A stretch of DNA of 64,000 bases from assembly GCF_030137545.1 (NCBI RefSeq), contig NZ_JARUVL010000002.1, forward strand, positions 248,001-312,000, read 5' to 3'. Position 1 is the first letter of the stretch. The number at the start of each line of letters is the position of its first letter. The position numbers and the translations under genes were made by a program. This DNA is from Virgibacillus sp. LDC-1 (GTDB lineage Bacteria; Bacillota; Bacilli; Bacillales; Amphibacillaceae). Shown here piece after piece: positions 9,072-18,393 of this stretch. Below the pieces are notes generated by a model, which was not told the origin of the DNA, did not search any database, and saw only the letters and a list, made by a program, of their open reading frames with translations.

Positions 9072-10280
9072 TCAGCCATGGTACTCGAGGCTTTCATTCA
9101 CTTCCTCAGATACAAGTCCTGACAACACATGGACGCGTAAAATAAAGCCTACTAATTTATTTTCCTCATTTACAACGGCAAGTGGATATTTTGATTCTAA
9201 CGCTTTTGGAATAATATCATTAATATATGCTTCTTTTTCTACAACCATAAAATCTTGGCATAAAATATCCTCAAGCGTTTTCTTATCCTTGATTCCCTTT
9301 ACAGCATCATCAATTGTCACAATCCCTTTAACGTGTCGCTGCCGATCTACAACAAACACACTAGAAATCCCATTCTCCTTCATTTCTTTAATCGCTACAT
9401 TGATCCCATCCTTCATGGAAACAAGTGCATTTGGCTTTATCATAATATGCTCTGCTTGAAACACCTTCGAGCGATCAATATCTTTAATGAATTCCGAAAT
9501 GTATTGATTTGCCGGTTGTTCGATAATTTCTTCTGGTGTTCCTACTTGAACAACACGACCATCCTTCATAACAGCAACACGATCACCAAGCTTAAAGGCT
9601 TCGTTTACATCATGTGTAATAAAAATTATTGTTTTTTGCAAGCGCTCTTGAATATCGAGTAGCTCTAGCTGCATTTCTCTGCGAATTAACGGATCCAAGG
9701 CACTAAATGGCTCATCCATTAACAAAATATCTGGGTCATTCGCAAGTGCACGCGCTAAGCCTACGCGTTGCTGCATCCCACCTGATAATTCGTCAGGGTA
9801 TTTATCTTCATATCCTTTCAATCCAACTATTTCAATATTTTTTAGGGCAATTTGCTGTCGTTCTTCTTTTGATACATTTTTTACTTCAAGCCCATACTCA
9901 ACATTGCCTAAAATCGTTCGATGACTAAATAGTCCAAAATGCTGAAACACCATTGCAATTTTTTCCTGGCGCATTTTTTTCAGCTGCGATTTATTGGCAG
10001 AAACGATATCCACATCATCAATATAAATTGATCCATCTGTTGGCTTATTTAAAAGGTTAAAGCAACGAATGAGTGTGGATTTCCCACTACCAGACAGCCC
10101 CATAATAACAAAAACTTCCCCTTTTTTAATATCTAGGGATACGTCATATACGCCAACCGTATGATCTGTTTCGGTTAATATCTCATCCTTTGTTTTACCT
10201 TGTTTAATGAGTGGAATAATGGATTTTGGCTTAGGTCCAAATATTTTCGACACATGCTCAAGCCTTACTTTTGTTGACAT
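9072..10280 (-). CDS. opuAA: Glycine betaine/proline ABC importer ATPase with CBS domains
   Basis: 402-residue ATPase of the OpuAA/ProV family. It has Walker A GLSGSGKST, signature LSGGMQQR and Walker B ILLMDE in the first 260 residues, then two CBS motifs (about residues 275-400), which sense ionic strength in OpuA-type importers. It energises uptake of compatible solutes under osmotic stress. Its start overlaps the last base of the permease gene stop. It is the last gene of the operon, whereas B. subtilis opuA begins with the ATPase. Substrate may be glycine betaine, proline betaine or a relative. Confidence 0.88.
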   Translation of the reverse strand: MSTKVRLEHVSKIFGPKPKSIIPLIKQGKTKDEILTETDHTVGVYDVSLDIKKGEVFVIMGLSGSGKSTLIRCFNLLNKPTDGSIYIDDVDIVSANKSQLKKMRQEKIAMVFQHFGLFSHRTILGNVEYGLEVKNVSKEERQQIALKNIEIVGLKGYEDKYPDELSGGMQQRVGLARALANDPDILLMDEPFSALDPLIRREMQLELLDIQERLQKTIIFITHDVNEAFKLGDRVAVMKDGRVVQVGTPEEIIEQPANQYISEFIKDIDRSKVFQAEHIMIKPNALVSMKDGINVAIKEMKENGISSVFVVDRQRHVKGIVTIDDAVKGIKDKKTLEDILCQDFMVVEKEAYINDIIPKALESKYPLAVVNEENKLVGFILRVHVLSGLVSEEVNESLEYHG

Positions 10281-11137
10281 TATGCCACCTCCTTATGCTT
10301 TTGAAGCTTTCCAGCAATCCCATTTGTAATACGGTCAATGATAATAGCTAAAAAGACAATACTAATTCCAGCTTCAAAGCCCAAGGCAATATCTATCCGA
10401 TTAATGGATATTAACACTTGCTCTCCAAGCCCTTTTGCCCCAACCATTGAAGCAATAACAACCATCGCAAGAGCCATCATTGTCGTTTGGTTGACTCCTG
10501 CCATTATCGTTGGCATTGCTTGTGGCAGTTGGACTTTTCTCAGCATCTGCGTTTTAGAAGAACCGAAGGATAATGCCGATTCAATCACTTCTTTATCTAC
10601 ATTTCGTATTGCTAGTTCTGTTAAACGAATAACTGGTGGCAATGCATAAATTAATGTTGCAAAAATCGCCGATACATTTCCAAGTCCAAAAAAGAATATA
10701 GCAGGAATTAAATAAACAAAGCTTGGCATCGTCTGCATCGCATCTAATAAGGGACGCATCACATTTGAAAATCCTTTGCTAAAGGCCATCCAAACACCAA
10801 GTGGTATTCCCAATACCAAACAAATCATTACAGCAGCAAGTATAATGGCTATCGTTGTCATCATATCTTCCCATAATCCAAACGATCCGATTAAAAATAT
10901 GAAAAAGGCATAAAGCACGCCGGAAAAAACAGATTTAAAATACCAACCGAGTAAAAATATAATCAAAATAAACGACCACCACGGTAACCATGTTAAAAAG
11001 TCGTCAATTCCATTAATAGACCTTGAAGAAACAAAATAAATAAAATCAAAAAAACCTTCTAGCGTGCTGTCCAAAAATGTGACAAAACGATCCACATAAT
11101 CTCCTAAATGCATTTCAATTTCTGGAAAACTCCCCAT
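10280..11137 (-). CDS. opuAB: Glycine betaine/proline ABC importer permease
   Basis: 285 residues with the ProW/OpuAB layout: a membrane-rich N-terminal part, then the binding-protein-dependent permease domain with an EAA-like loop (ESALSFGSSKTQMLRKVQLP). It forms the channel of the importer with the ATPase downstream and the binding protein upstream. It is separated from the binding protein gene by 91 bases holding a strong hairpin. The ATG at 11137 has a weak site with AGAAGGCT upstream; in-frame alternatives further in are less convincing. Confidence 0.88.
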   Translation of the reverse strand: MGSFPEIEMHLGDYVDRFVTFLDSTLEGFFDFIYFVSSRSINGIDDFLTWLPWWSFILIIFLLGWYFKSVFSGVLYAFFIFLIGSFGLWEDMMTTIAIILAAVMICLVLGIPLGVWMAFSKGFSNVMRPLLDAMQTMPSFVYLIPAIFFFGLGNVSAIFATLIYALPPVIRLTELAIRNVDKEVIESALSFGSSKTQMLRKVQLPQAMPTIMAGVNQTTMMALAMVVIASMVGAKGLGEQVLISINRIDIALGFEAGISIVFLAIIIDRITNGIAGKLQKHKEVA

Positions 11138-11187
11138 AGACCGACTGCATGATGCAGCCTTCTCACCTCTCTTTATTTATCAAAATG

Positions 11188-11224
11188 GAAGGCAGCTAAC
11201 CGCATTGGCCGATTAGCTGCCTTC
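11188..11224 (-). promoter_or_regulatory. Intercistronic stem-loop after the binding-protein gene
   Basis: GAAGGCAGCTAA and TTAGCTGCCTTC pair perfectly over 12 bp with a 13-base loop. It starts 5 bases after the binding-protein stop and has no U-run, so it is more likely an mRNA stabiliser or partial attenuator that raises binding protein over permease and ATPase than a full terminator. Confidence 0.65.
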
Positions 11225-11228
11225 TGCC

Positions 11229-12227
11229 TTAATTTAGAGCATCTTTTACTTTCTCAGCAACTTCATCAGATACCCAAGCTGTCCATATATCTTCATATTC
11301 CTTCATCCACCATGCAGCAGCCTCTTCTGCCGACGCATCGTTTGCTTCCATATAATTTAATGCATCCTCTGTAAGCTCACTGCTTGTTTCATAGTTTTTT
11401 AAAAAGTCTACAACTTCAGGTGCTTGATTAGGCATATCTTTATGAACTGCTACAACAACATCATTTGGTGGAAATGCAGTTCCTTTCGTTTTCTCCCATG
11501 TTTCAGGATCAAACTCCGGCTCCTCTAAAAGCGTTAAATCATACTTAGCTGTTACCCATGTTGGTGACCAATAATAGCCTACCCACGCTTTACCAGATTC
11601 ATAGGCAGAAACTAAATCAGCAACAGCCGCAGAATCGGATCCGGGGATGAAATTATTCATTGTTTCATCTAATCCATATGTTTCAAATTTTTGTGTGATT
11701 GATTTTTCAACCGCCCAGCCACTTGGACCATTTATAATTCGTCCACGACCAGGATCTTCTGGATCTTCAAATACTTCAGGATACTTTTTCAAATCCTCTA
11801 CCGTACGTAAATCAGGAGCCATTGGTTCAATGCCTCTTTCTTCATCTCCCTCAATCACATAGGTTGGAACATATAATCCTTGGTTATTATCATCAAAATT
11901 GACAGACAGCTTTTCGATATCCCCTGCGTCAATCGCTTCTTCATATACTTCTTTTATATTGTCTGTCCATACTTCCATATAAACATTAATATCCCCTTCG
12001 CGAAGCCCTTGAACGGTTGCAGCAGTAGAACCAGATGTAACGTCTGTTTTATACCCTAATCCTTCTTCCACAATCATTTGTGCAATACTATTATGCACAC
12101 GAATACTATCCCATCCAGCATCGGCAAAAACAATTTTGTCAATTTTTCCATCACTAGCCGAATCAGAGCTACATGCTGACAGCACAGTTAATAATGTTAT
12201 AAGTAATAATAATCCAATCTTTTTCAT
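11229..12227 (-). CDS. Glycine betaine/proline-type ABC substrate-binding lipoprotein
   Basis: 332-residue lipoprotein with lipobox LSAC (Cys19) and a ProX/OpuAC-type binding domain. Trp- and Tyr-rich segments such as AWVGYYWSPTWV suit cation-pi binding of a quaternary ammonium solute. It captures the solute outside the membrane for the permease and ATPase. It is the first gene of the operon, preceded by AAAGGAGAAAAAG. It is longer than B. subtilis OpuAC and appears to have one full two-lobed domain. Exact ligand unknown. Confidence 0.85.
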   Translation of the reverse strand: MKKIGLLLLITLLTVLSACSSDSASDGKIDKIVFADAGWDSIRVHNSIAQMIVEEGLGYKTDVTSGSTAATVQGLREGDINVYMEVWTDNIKEVYEEAIDAGDIEKLSVNFDDNNQGLYVPTYVIEGDEERGIEPMAPDLRTVEDLKKYPEVFEDPEDPGRGRIINGPSGWAVEKSITQKFETYGLDETMNNFIPGSDSAAVADLVSAYESGKAWVGYYWSPTWVTAKYDLTLLEEPEFDPETWEKTKGTAFPPNDVVVAVHKDMPNQAPEVVDFLKNYETSSELTEDALNYMEANDASAEEAAAWWMKEYEDIWTAWVSDEVAEKVKDALN

Positions 12228-12634
12228 TCTTTTTCTCCTTTTTACTGAATTTTATATGTTGGCAGCAGTATGTATTCCTATTTCGCATTAGTATTTTGAA
12301 TAATCAAAAAACTTCACACCCAATTATCTTTTGAACGACTTTTATTTCAATCGTTTACTTATTTCCCATTATGAATAGAAATAATTGAAGAAAGGAGGAA
12401 TAGTTCGTAGAAAGTAAATCTTTATGGTGCCAACATATTAAGATTACCGAACTTGCTCGTCTAACACAAATTGAATATTGACCGATTTTTCTTGAAAATT
12501 CATTGTTATTCGGCATTATCTTCATATAACCTACTCTATTGCCAATATGACCAATAATACGCAGTATTACATGCATATATAAGCGTTTTTTACTGATTTT
12601 TCTGTTAAACAAGAAGCATTTAAGCTGTTCTTAT
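12228..12634. other. Intergenic region without a convincing gene
   Basis: About 400 bases between the betaine operon and the murG terminator. It must carry the promoter of the binding-protein gene, but no clear -35/-10 pair stood out. An 85-codon minus-strand frame lacks a binding site and recognisable features. Confidence 0.4.
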
Positions 12635-12674
12635 AAAAAATCGAGTATAAAATCGATTTGATTTCATACTCGAT
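12635..12674 (-). terminator. Terminator after murG
   Basis: On the minus strand ATCGAGTATGAAATC pairs with GATTTTATACTCGAT (15 pairs, one G-U), loop 5 bases, then six U. Confidence 0.85.
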
Positions 12675-12680
12675 AGCACT

Positions 12681-13760
12681 TTATTTCTTTTTAGCATAGG
12701 TTTTAATTATAGAAACAACCTTATCACGCGCTTGCTCACTTTTATATGCTTTCATTTTATCTTGTATCAAAGGGCCTTGCTTCTTCAAGGTTAATAATTC
12801 TTTTACCAAGCGTTCATTCGTTAAATCTGCTTCTTCAAGTACATTGGCATATCCTTTATCAGAAAAGGATTTAGCATTAATAATTTGATCTCCCCTACTC
12901 GCTTCCTTTGACAACGGAATGAGTAGCATCGGAATTCGTAAGGCAAGAAATTCATAAATCGCATTCGCTCCAGCACGTGAAAGCACGAAATCTGTTGCTG
13001 CAAAAATATCTGTTAATTCATCGCCTACATATTCAAATTGCTTGTAGCCTGACAGCTCGATCTGTTCATCCGTTTTTCCATAGCCGCAAATATGAATAAT
13101 TTGGAAGCTATCTAGCAAGGAGTCCAAGCTATCCCTTAACGCACTGTTTATACGTTCAGAGCCACCGCTTCCTCCCATGACTAACAGCACTGGCTTTTCA
13201 TTTGTAAATCCACATAGGGCTAATCCTTTTGCTCGGTTCCCTTGGAATAACTCTTCTCGAATTACAGCACCAACGTATTCTGCCTTCTCCTTTGGCAAGT
13301 ATTCTAATGTTTCAGAGAAGGTTGCTAGCACTTTTTTGGCGAAGGGAATCGATAGTTTATTCGCAAGGCCAGGGGTAAAATCTGATTCATGGATAACAGC
13401 TGGCACACCGCGTAGCTTCGCTGCCAAAATAACAGGAACAGAAACAAATCCACCTTTTGAGAAAACGATGGATGGGTTTCTTTTTCCAATGATACGCCAT
13501 GCTTGACCAACTCCTTTTAGCACTTTAAAAGGATCCTTTATATTTTCTAACGACATGTATCTTCTTAATTTCCCAGTAGAAATTGGAAAGTATGTCACAT
13601 TGTCCAACTGCTCAATTAACTTTCGTTCAATTCCTTGATGTGATCCTATGTAATCTATTTCCCATCCTTCTCGCTGGAATACTGGAATTAATGCTAAGTT
13701 CACGATGACATGACCAGCAGTACCACCACCAGTAAAAAGAATTCGTTTCTTTTTCTCCAT
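12681..13760 (-). CDS. murG: MurG-type UDP-GlcNAc transferase (stand-alone)
   Basis: 359 residues. The N-terminal loop GGGTAGHV (about residues 11-18) and the C-terminal donor-site segment [13 protein letters not shown] identify MurG, which adds N-acetylglucosamine to lipid I at the inner face of the membrane to give lipid II. Length is normal. It is not in a division/cell wall cluster: neighbours are a betaine importer and a MATE exporter, and it has its own terminator. It may therefore be a second MurG paralogue beside the usual one. ATG follows GAGAGGAATTATTT. Confidence 0.85.
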   Translation of the reverse strand: MEKKKRILFTGGGTAGHVIVNLALIPVFQREGWEIDYIGSHQGIERKLIEQLDNVTYFPISTGKLRRYMSLENIKDPFKVLKGVGQAWRIIGKRNPSIVFSKGGFVSVPVILAAKLRGVPAVIHESDFTPGLANKLSIPFAKKVLATFSETLEYLPKEKAEYVGAVIREELFQGNRAKGLALCGFTNEKPVLLVMGGSGGSERINSALRDSLDSLLDSFQIIHICGYGKTDEQIELSGYKQFEYVGDELTDIFAATDFVLSRAGANAIYEFLALRIPMLLIPLSKEASRGDQIINAKSFSDKGYANVLEEADLTNERLVKELLTLKKQGPLIQDKMKAYKSEQARDKVVSIIKTYAKKK

Positions 13761-13947
13761 AAATAATTCCTCTCTTTCGCTAAATACATTAAAACAGTAT
13801 AATATACAGATATGGATAAATCCCGATTAGAGAAACATCCGCTATTTCTATAGCTAATTTTTTTGCCTAAATATGTATTTTCAAAAAAAATTACATGCTT
13901 TCTCTTCTTTATCCTATTCGAAAATCAGTTAAAAAGGAAGCGTTTAT

Positions 13948-15291
13948 ATGCACGAAACAGGCACGTTAAAAGAAAAATTAAAGCTATTTTCATATATTTT
14001 ATTTCCTATACTTATTACCCAAGTAAGTATGTATTTAATGAACGTCTTCGATACAATCATGTCTGGGCAAGCAGGAGCTGTCGATCTTGCAGGCGTAGCA
14101 ATTGGTTCTAGCCTTTGGGTTCCTATATTTACAGGTGTTAACGGAATTCTCTTGGCCATAACTCCTATTATAGCGCATTTAATAGGGGCGAAGGCAACCG
14201 ATAAAGTAGCAGGAAAAGTACAACAAGCAATGTATTTATCCATTGCACTAGCTATCATCGTTCTCATTGTTATCGCATTTGCACTTGATCCAATTTTAGA
14301 AGCTATGGATTTAGAATCTGGTGTTCAGCATACCGCAAAATATTATTTATTAACATTAGTAACAGGTATTGTCCCGTTATTTATTTTTAATACACTTCGC
14401 TGTTATATCGATGCATTAGGACAAACAAGAATATCAATGGTAATCATTTTAATTTCGTTACCACTTAATCTTGTATTTAATTATATTTTTATTTTCGGTA
14501 AGCTTGGACTTCCGGCATATGGAGGAATTGGCGCAGGAATTGCCACCGCTCTAACGTATTGGCTCGTATGCTTCCTTGCCATTTGGATCGTATATTCCGT
14601 TCGTCCTTTCCAGAACGATCATATCTTTTCTAATTGGACAAAGCCTACTATAAAAGCATGGATAGAACAATTAAAAATTGGGGTACCGATTGGCTTTGCT
14701 ATTTTCTTTGAAACAAGTATTTTCTCAGCGGTTACATTGCTCATGAGCGTATATAGCACTTACACAATTGCTGCGCATCAGGCGGCGATAAATTTTGCTT
14801 CGCTTCTATACATGATTCCTTTAAGTGTTGGGATGGCCTTAACAATTGCTGTTGGTTTTGAAGTAGGCGCAAAACGATATAATCATGCGAAAACCTATAG
14901 CTATATCGGTATTAGTGGCGGTTTATTTATCGCATTATTTGCTGGACTCATCTTATATCTATTCAATGATGTAGTAGCGAGTCTTTATAACTCAAATCCA
15001 GAGGTAGTAGCATTAACGAAACAGTTTATCTTTTATGCAATCTTTTTCCAGCTTGCTGATGCGTTTGGAGCACCGATACAAGGAGCGCTTCGTGGTTATA
15101 AGGATGTCAACATAACATTGATGATGGCGCTTATTTCCTACTGGTTCATTGGCTTACCAAGTGGCTGGCTGTTAGCAAATTATACTGCTCTTGAACCATT
15201 CGGATATTGGGTAGGAATCATTATTGGACTTAGTGTGGGCGCTGTTACTTTACTCTTTCGCTTATTTCATTTACAAAAGAAGCATGTATAG
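13948..15291 (+). CDS. MATE family multidrug/sodium efflux protein
   Basis: 447 residues with about 12 membrane helices in two homologous halves, the MATE arrangement. Early segment LFPILITQVSMYLMNVFDTI is typical. These proteins export cationic drugs or metabolites in exchange for sodium or protons in the cytoplasmic membrane. ATG 13948 follows AAAAAGGAAG. It is divergent from murG and followed by a shared hairpin terminator. Substrate cannot be predicted. Confidence 0.88.
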   Translation: MHETGTLKEKLKLFSYILFPILITQVSMYLMNVFDTIMSGQAGAVDLAGVAIGSSLWVPIFTGVNGILLAITPIIAHLIGAKATDKVAGKVQQAMYLSIALAIIVLIVIAFALDPILEAMDLESGVQHTAKYYLLTLVTGIVPLFIFNTLRCYIDALGQTRISMVIILISLPLNLVFNYIFIFGKLGLPAYGGIGAGIATALTYWLVCFLAIWIVYSVRPFQNDHIFSNWTKPTIKAWIEQLKIGVPIGFAIFFETSIFSAVTLLMSVYSTYTIAAHQAAINFASLLYMIPLSVGMALTIAVGFEVGAKRYNHAKTYSYIGISGGLFIALFAGLILYLFNDVVASLYNSNPEVVALTKQFIFYAIFFQLADAFGAPIQGALRGYKDVNITLMMALISYWFIGLPSGWLLANYTALEPFGYWVGIIIGLSVGAVTLLFRLFHLQKKHV

Positions 15292-15334
15292 AATAATTCG
15301 AGTTTCTCGAATTCCGAATAAAAGCTTCGCAGTT

Positions 15335-15405
15335 TAAAAATAGGATCGCTTTCCCTGGGCACAAATGCGACATATCGCACCCAGAAAAAGCGATCCTTCT
15401 TTTTC
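15335..15405. terminator. Bidirectional three-tier terminator hairpin
   Basis: Between convergent genes. AGGATCGCTTT/AAAGCGATCCT, CTGGG/CCCAG and TGCGA/TCGCA nest into one long hairpin, with T-rich tails on both sides. Its first 30 bases resemble part of the dispersed repeat at 49.7-50.0 kb (shared GGATCGCTTTC and GCGACAT). Confidence 0.75.
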
Positions 15406-15481
15406 AAAGCCTATCCTATACGCAAAGACTCAACGATTTCATTCAGATTCTTTTTATAAACGTTTCGTCCATGCTTTTCTT

Positions 15482-16672
15482 TTAAAGAAAAAGCCCAGCA
15501 ATAGTTGCAGATAATATTGATGCAAGTGTTGCACCAACTAGTAGCTTCAATCCAAAGCCAGAAACCTCAATTGCCTTCTTACTATCGATAGCTTGTACAG
15601 TACCTGCAATAATTCCAATTGATGAGAAGTTAGCAAAGCTCGTTAGGAATACAGACACAATCCCTACTGTTTTTTCTGACATGCCACCAAGAATTTTTTG
15701 GAATTCAAGCATAGCAACAAATTCATTTGTCACAATTTTTGTTCCCATGATTCCGCCTGCCTGAATTACTTCACTTGGAGAAATTCCCATCAGTACACCA
15801 ATTGGGGCTAATACATACCCTAAAATTGTTTGAAGCGTTACACCTGAAAAAGCAAATTGGATTATCCAATTTATAAGCTCCAACGAGGCAATAAAGGCAA
15901 CAAGCATTGCGCCAACAATTAATGCAATTTTACCACCGTCTAATGCACCATTACTCATCGCTTCAAAAATACTCTTTGCCCCAGATACGTCCTTAATGTC
16001 CACACGGTCTTCTTCTTTTGGAACACGGACAGGAGCAATGACCGATGCAACGATAAGTGCACTAAACATATTCAATGGCAATGCGACCAACACAAATTGC
16101 GGAGGCAATATTTGTAAATATGCACCAACTATTGATGCTGATACAGAGCCCATCGCTGACGCACTAACAATGTATAGCCGATTTTTATTTAAATGATGAA
16201 ATTGCGTTTTAATCGCAATTAATGCTTCTGACTGTCCAAAGAAAATACTATTCACCGCATTAAAGGATTCCACTTTAGGCAAACCGGTAATTTTAGAAAT
16301 TAAACTTCCCAGATACTTGATAATAAGTGGTAAGATTTTCAAGTAAGTCAGTACAGATAAAATGGTGGAGAAAAAGATAATAAGCAATAAAACGTCAAAA
16401 AAGAAAATACTGTTACTTTCCGTTCGAGCAACTCCACCTACGATAAAGTCTACCCCTGTTGTTCCAAACTCGATAAGCTTATTAAACACTGCGGAAACAC
16501 CATTAATAATTGTCTTTCCAATTTCGGTTGAAAACATGAACCACGTTGTTAATAGTTGTGCAACCAGCATAATTCCGATGCCTGTTAAATTAATATTTCG
16601 CTTCTCATTCGACATCAAATAAGCTAGTCCGAGGACAACAATTATTGCTGTTATCCCAAGAAGAATATCCAC
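15482..16672 (-). CDS. nupC: Concentrative nucleoside transporter (NupC/CNT family)
   Basis: 396 residues, about ten membrane helices. CNT-family motifs include the segment FFGQSEALIAIKTQ and the domain around AVNSIFFGQSEA and TSFANFSSIGI. It couples nucleoside uptake to an ion gradient. I place the start at GTG 16672 because it follows AAGGAGG by 8 bases; an upstream in-frame start at 16720 would add 16 hydrophilic residues without a binding site. A near-consensus promoter and a cre-like site lie upstream. Purine permease and deoD in the same window fit nucleoside salvage. NupC versus NupG specificity is not certain. Confidence 0.85.
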   Translation of the reverse strand: MDILLGITAIIVVLGLAYLMSNEKRNINLTGIGIMLVAQLLTTWFMFSTEIGKTIINGVSAVFNKLIEFGTTGVDFIVGGVARTESNSIFFFDVLLLIIFFSTILSVLTYLKILPLIIKYLGSLISKITGLPKVESFNAVNSIFFGQSEALIAIKTQFHHLNKNRLYIVSASAMGSVSASIVGAYLQILPPQFVLVALPLNMFSALIVASVIAPVRVPKEEDRVDIKDVSGAKSIFEAMSNGALDGGKIALIVGAMLVAFIASLELINWIIQFAFSGVTLQTILGYVLAPIGVLMGISPSEVIQAGGIMGTKIVTNEFVAMLEFQKILGGMSEKTVGIVSVFLTSFANFSSIGIIAGTVQAIDSKKAIEVSGFGLKLLVGATLASILSATIAGLFL

Positions 16673-16701
16673 GGATGTAGCCTCCTTATTATTTTTTACT
16701 C

Positions 16702-16716
16702 TGCAAATGCTTACAA
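16702..16716 (-). promoter_or_regulatory. cre-like site in the nupC leader
   Basis: On the minus strand TTGTAAGCATTTGCA resembles the catabolite responsive element (WTGNAANCGNWNNCA) with one mismatch. It lies downstream of the promoter, where CcpA would act as a roadblock. Confidence 0.4.
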
Positions 16717-16727
16717 ACACAATTTTT

Positions 16728-16756
16728 ACTATAACAGGTTGTCAGACGTCATGCAA
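16728..16756 (-). promoter_or_regulatory. SigA-type promoter of nupC
   Basis: TTGCAT, 17 bases, TATAGT on the minus strand, about 55 bases before the GTG start. Confidence 0.6.
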
Positions 16757-16857
16757 TTGAAAAATACCTACCAAGTTTTACATGCATTTAGCTTTCCCAA
16801 TTTAAATTCTTTTTACTTTAAACTTAAAACCAAGTACCCAACTTTTTATTATTTCAA

Positions 16858-16890
16858 ACAAAAAACAGCCCTGAGCTTATCAGGACTGCT
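16858..16890 (-). terminator. Terminator after the purine permease
   Basis: AGCAGTCCTGA and TCAGGGCTGTT pair on the minus strand with a 5-base loop and are followed by a U-run. Confidence 0.85.
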
Positions 16891-16906
16891 TGATATCAAT
16901 TACCAA

Positions 16907-18196
16907 TTAGTGGGCAGGGAAAAAGATCATCTGCAATAAAAAGATTACGCCAAAAATATATATAATCCAATGTACGTCTTTCCCCTTACCACTGACAAGC
17001 TTTAGTAAAGGATACGTAATAAAGCCAATTGCTATACCTGTTGAGATACTTGATGTTAAAGGCATAGTCAGAATAATCGCAAATGCCGGGAATGCTTCAT
17101 CAAAGGATTTCCAATTAATTCTTGCTAATCCCTCCATCATAAAACAACCAACAATGATTAACACGGGTGCTGTAATCGCCGATAGATTAGAAATAGCACT
17201 AATAACTGGGGTAAAGAATATCGATACAATAAATAAGACTGCTACAACGAGTGCCGTTAGTCCCGTTCTTCCACCTGCTGCTACACCTGAAGTGGATTCT
17301 ACATATGCAGTGGATGGACTTGTTCCAAACATAGAACCAACCGTGGTTGCCGTTGCATCGGCGAATAAAGCTGCTTTTGCTCGAGGTAAATTGCCATCCT
17401 TCATCAAACCAGCCTGTTCGGCAACTCCTATAATCGTTCCAGTAGTATCAAAAATCGTTACAAGTAAAAATGCAAATACGACTGTGTAAAGTCCATTACT
17501 AAAAACACCAGCAATATCCAAGTCAAAAAATACAGGTAATGGTGGCATAGAAGTTACTTTTTCAAATTGAAGCTGTTCTGTAAAGAAAGCTATCAATCCT
17601 GTCGCAAGCATTCCTAAAAATAACGCCCCTTTTATTTGTCGGGCCATCAGAACTAAGGTAATAAATAACCCCGCTAATGCCAACAAGGTATGTGGCTGAT
17701 GCAGATCACCAAAACCAACCATATTTGCCTCATTTGGCACAACAATACCTGACATCTTCAAACCTAGAAAAGCAATGAATAATCCAATTCCAGAGGTGAT
17801 TCCAAACTTCAAGGATGCTGGTATTGCACGTATTAATGTTTCACGAAGCTGAGTAAAGCTTAAAATAATAAATAAAAGTCCAGCTAAAAAAACGGTACCA
17901 AATACTACCTGGTAGGATAAACCCTGTGAAGCAACGACACTTGCGAAATAGGCATTTAATCCCATTCCAGGCGCAATCGCGATAGGATAATTCGCAGCGA
18001 ATGCCATTATCAACGTCCCTGTTACAGCAGAGATTATTGTTGCCATGAATACTTGTTCAAATGGAACACCAGCTGAGGTGAGAATCGCAGGATTAACGAT
18101 AACGATATAAACCATTGTTAAAAATGTGGTAAGTCCCGCAACCATTTCCGTTCGGATATTTGTGTTGTTTTGTTTTAATTTAAAAAAGTCATTCAC
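16907..18196 (-). CDS. Purine permease, AzgA/PbuG-type
   Basis: 429 residues, about 12-14 membrane helices, with AzgA/PbuG-family signatures: PIAIAPGMGLNAYFA near residue 75, LVTIFDTTGTIIGVAEQAGL and GTSPSTAYVESTSGVAAGGRTG. It should import hypoxanthine/guanine or adenine with protons. I choose GTG 18196 because AGGTGAT lies 4 bases before it; GTG 18205 would add three residues. B. subtilis pbuG has a purine riboswitch, but I find no purine aptamer here, so regulation differs. A promoter lies at 18237-18265. Confidence 0.88.
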   Translation of the reverse strand: MNDFFKLKQNNTNIRTEMVAGLTTFLTMVYIVIVNPAILTSAGVPFEQVFMATIISAVTGTLIMAFAANYPIAIAPGMGLNAYFASVVASQGLSYQVVFGTVFLAGLLFIILSFTQLRETLIRAIPASLKFGITSGIGLFIAFLGLKMSGIVVPNEANMVGFGDLHQPHTLLALAGLFITLVLMARQIKGALFLGMLATGLIAFFTEQLQFEKVTSMPPLPVFFDLDIAGVFSNGLYTVVFAFLLVTIFDTTGTIIGVAEQAGLMKDGNLPRAKAALFADATATTVGSMFGTSPSTAYVESTSGVAAGGRTGLTALVVAVLFIVSIFFTPVISAISNLSAITAPVLIIVGCFMMEGLARINWKSFDEAFPAFAIILTMPLTSSISTGIAIGFITYPLLKLVSGKGKDVHWIIYIFGVIFLLQMIFFPAH

Positions 18197-18236
18197 TTTT
18201 ATCACCTATTTCCGTATGTTTAAACCAACATATTAT

Positions 18237-18265
18237 ATAATATTCGTTTTTAGGGCATTTTTCAA
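18237..18265 (-). promoter_or_regulatory. SigA-type promoter of the purine permease
   Basis: TTGAAA, 17 bases, TATTAT on the minus strand, about 40 bases before the start codon, leaving too little leader for a riboswitch. Confidence 0.6.
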
Positions 18266-18342
18266 TAGGTGAAGCTAAATTTCGAAAAAAGAAATACTTA
18301 CCAATAACATGAGATAAAATAGGAGTAATATTCTATAAGAAT

Positions 18343-18380
18343 AAAAAAATCGCGCTATTCCAACGAACAGCACGATTTTT
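18343..18380 (-). terminator. Terminator after odhB
   Basis: AAAAATCGTGCT and AGCGCGATTTTT (one G-U pair) form a 12-pair stem, then a T-run, just after the odhB stop. Confidence 0.85.
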
Positions 18381-18393
18381 CTTATTCTTTCGA

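Noticed and set aside
12355-12612. 85-codon minus-strand ORF between the betaine operon and murG
   Set aside because: No ribosome binding site, odd composition with several Cys and Trp, and no recognisable domain.
18197-18300. Expected purine riboswitch upstream of the PbuG-type permease
   Set aside because: No aptamer-like conserved loops; the promoter leaves only about 30 bases of leader.
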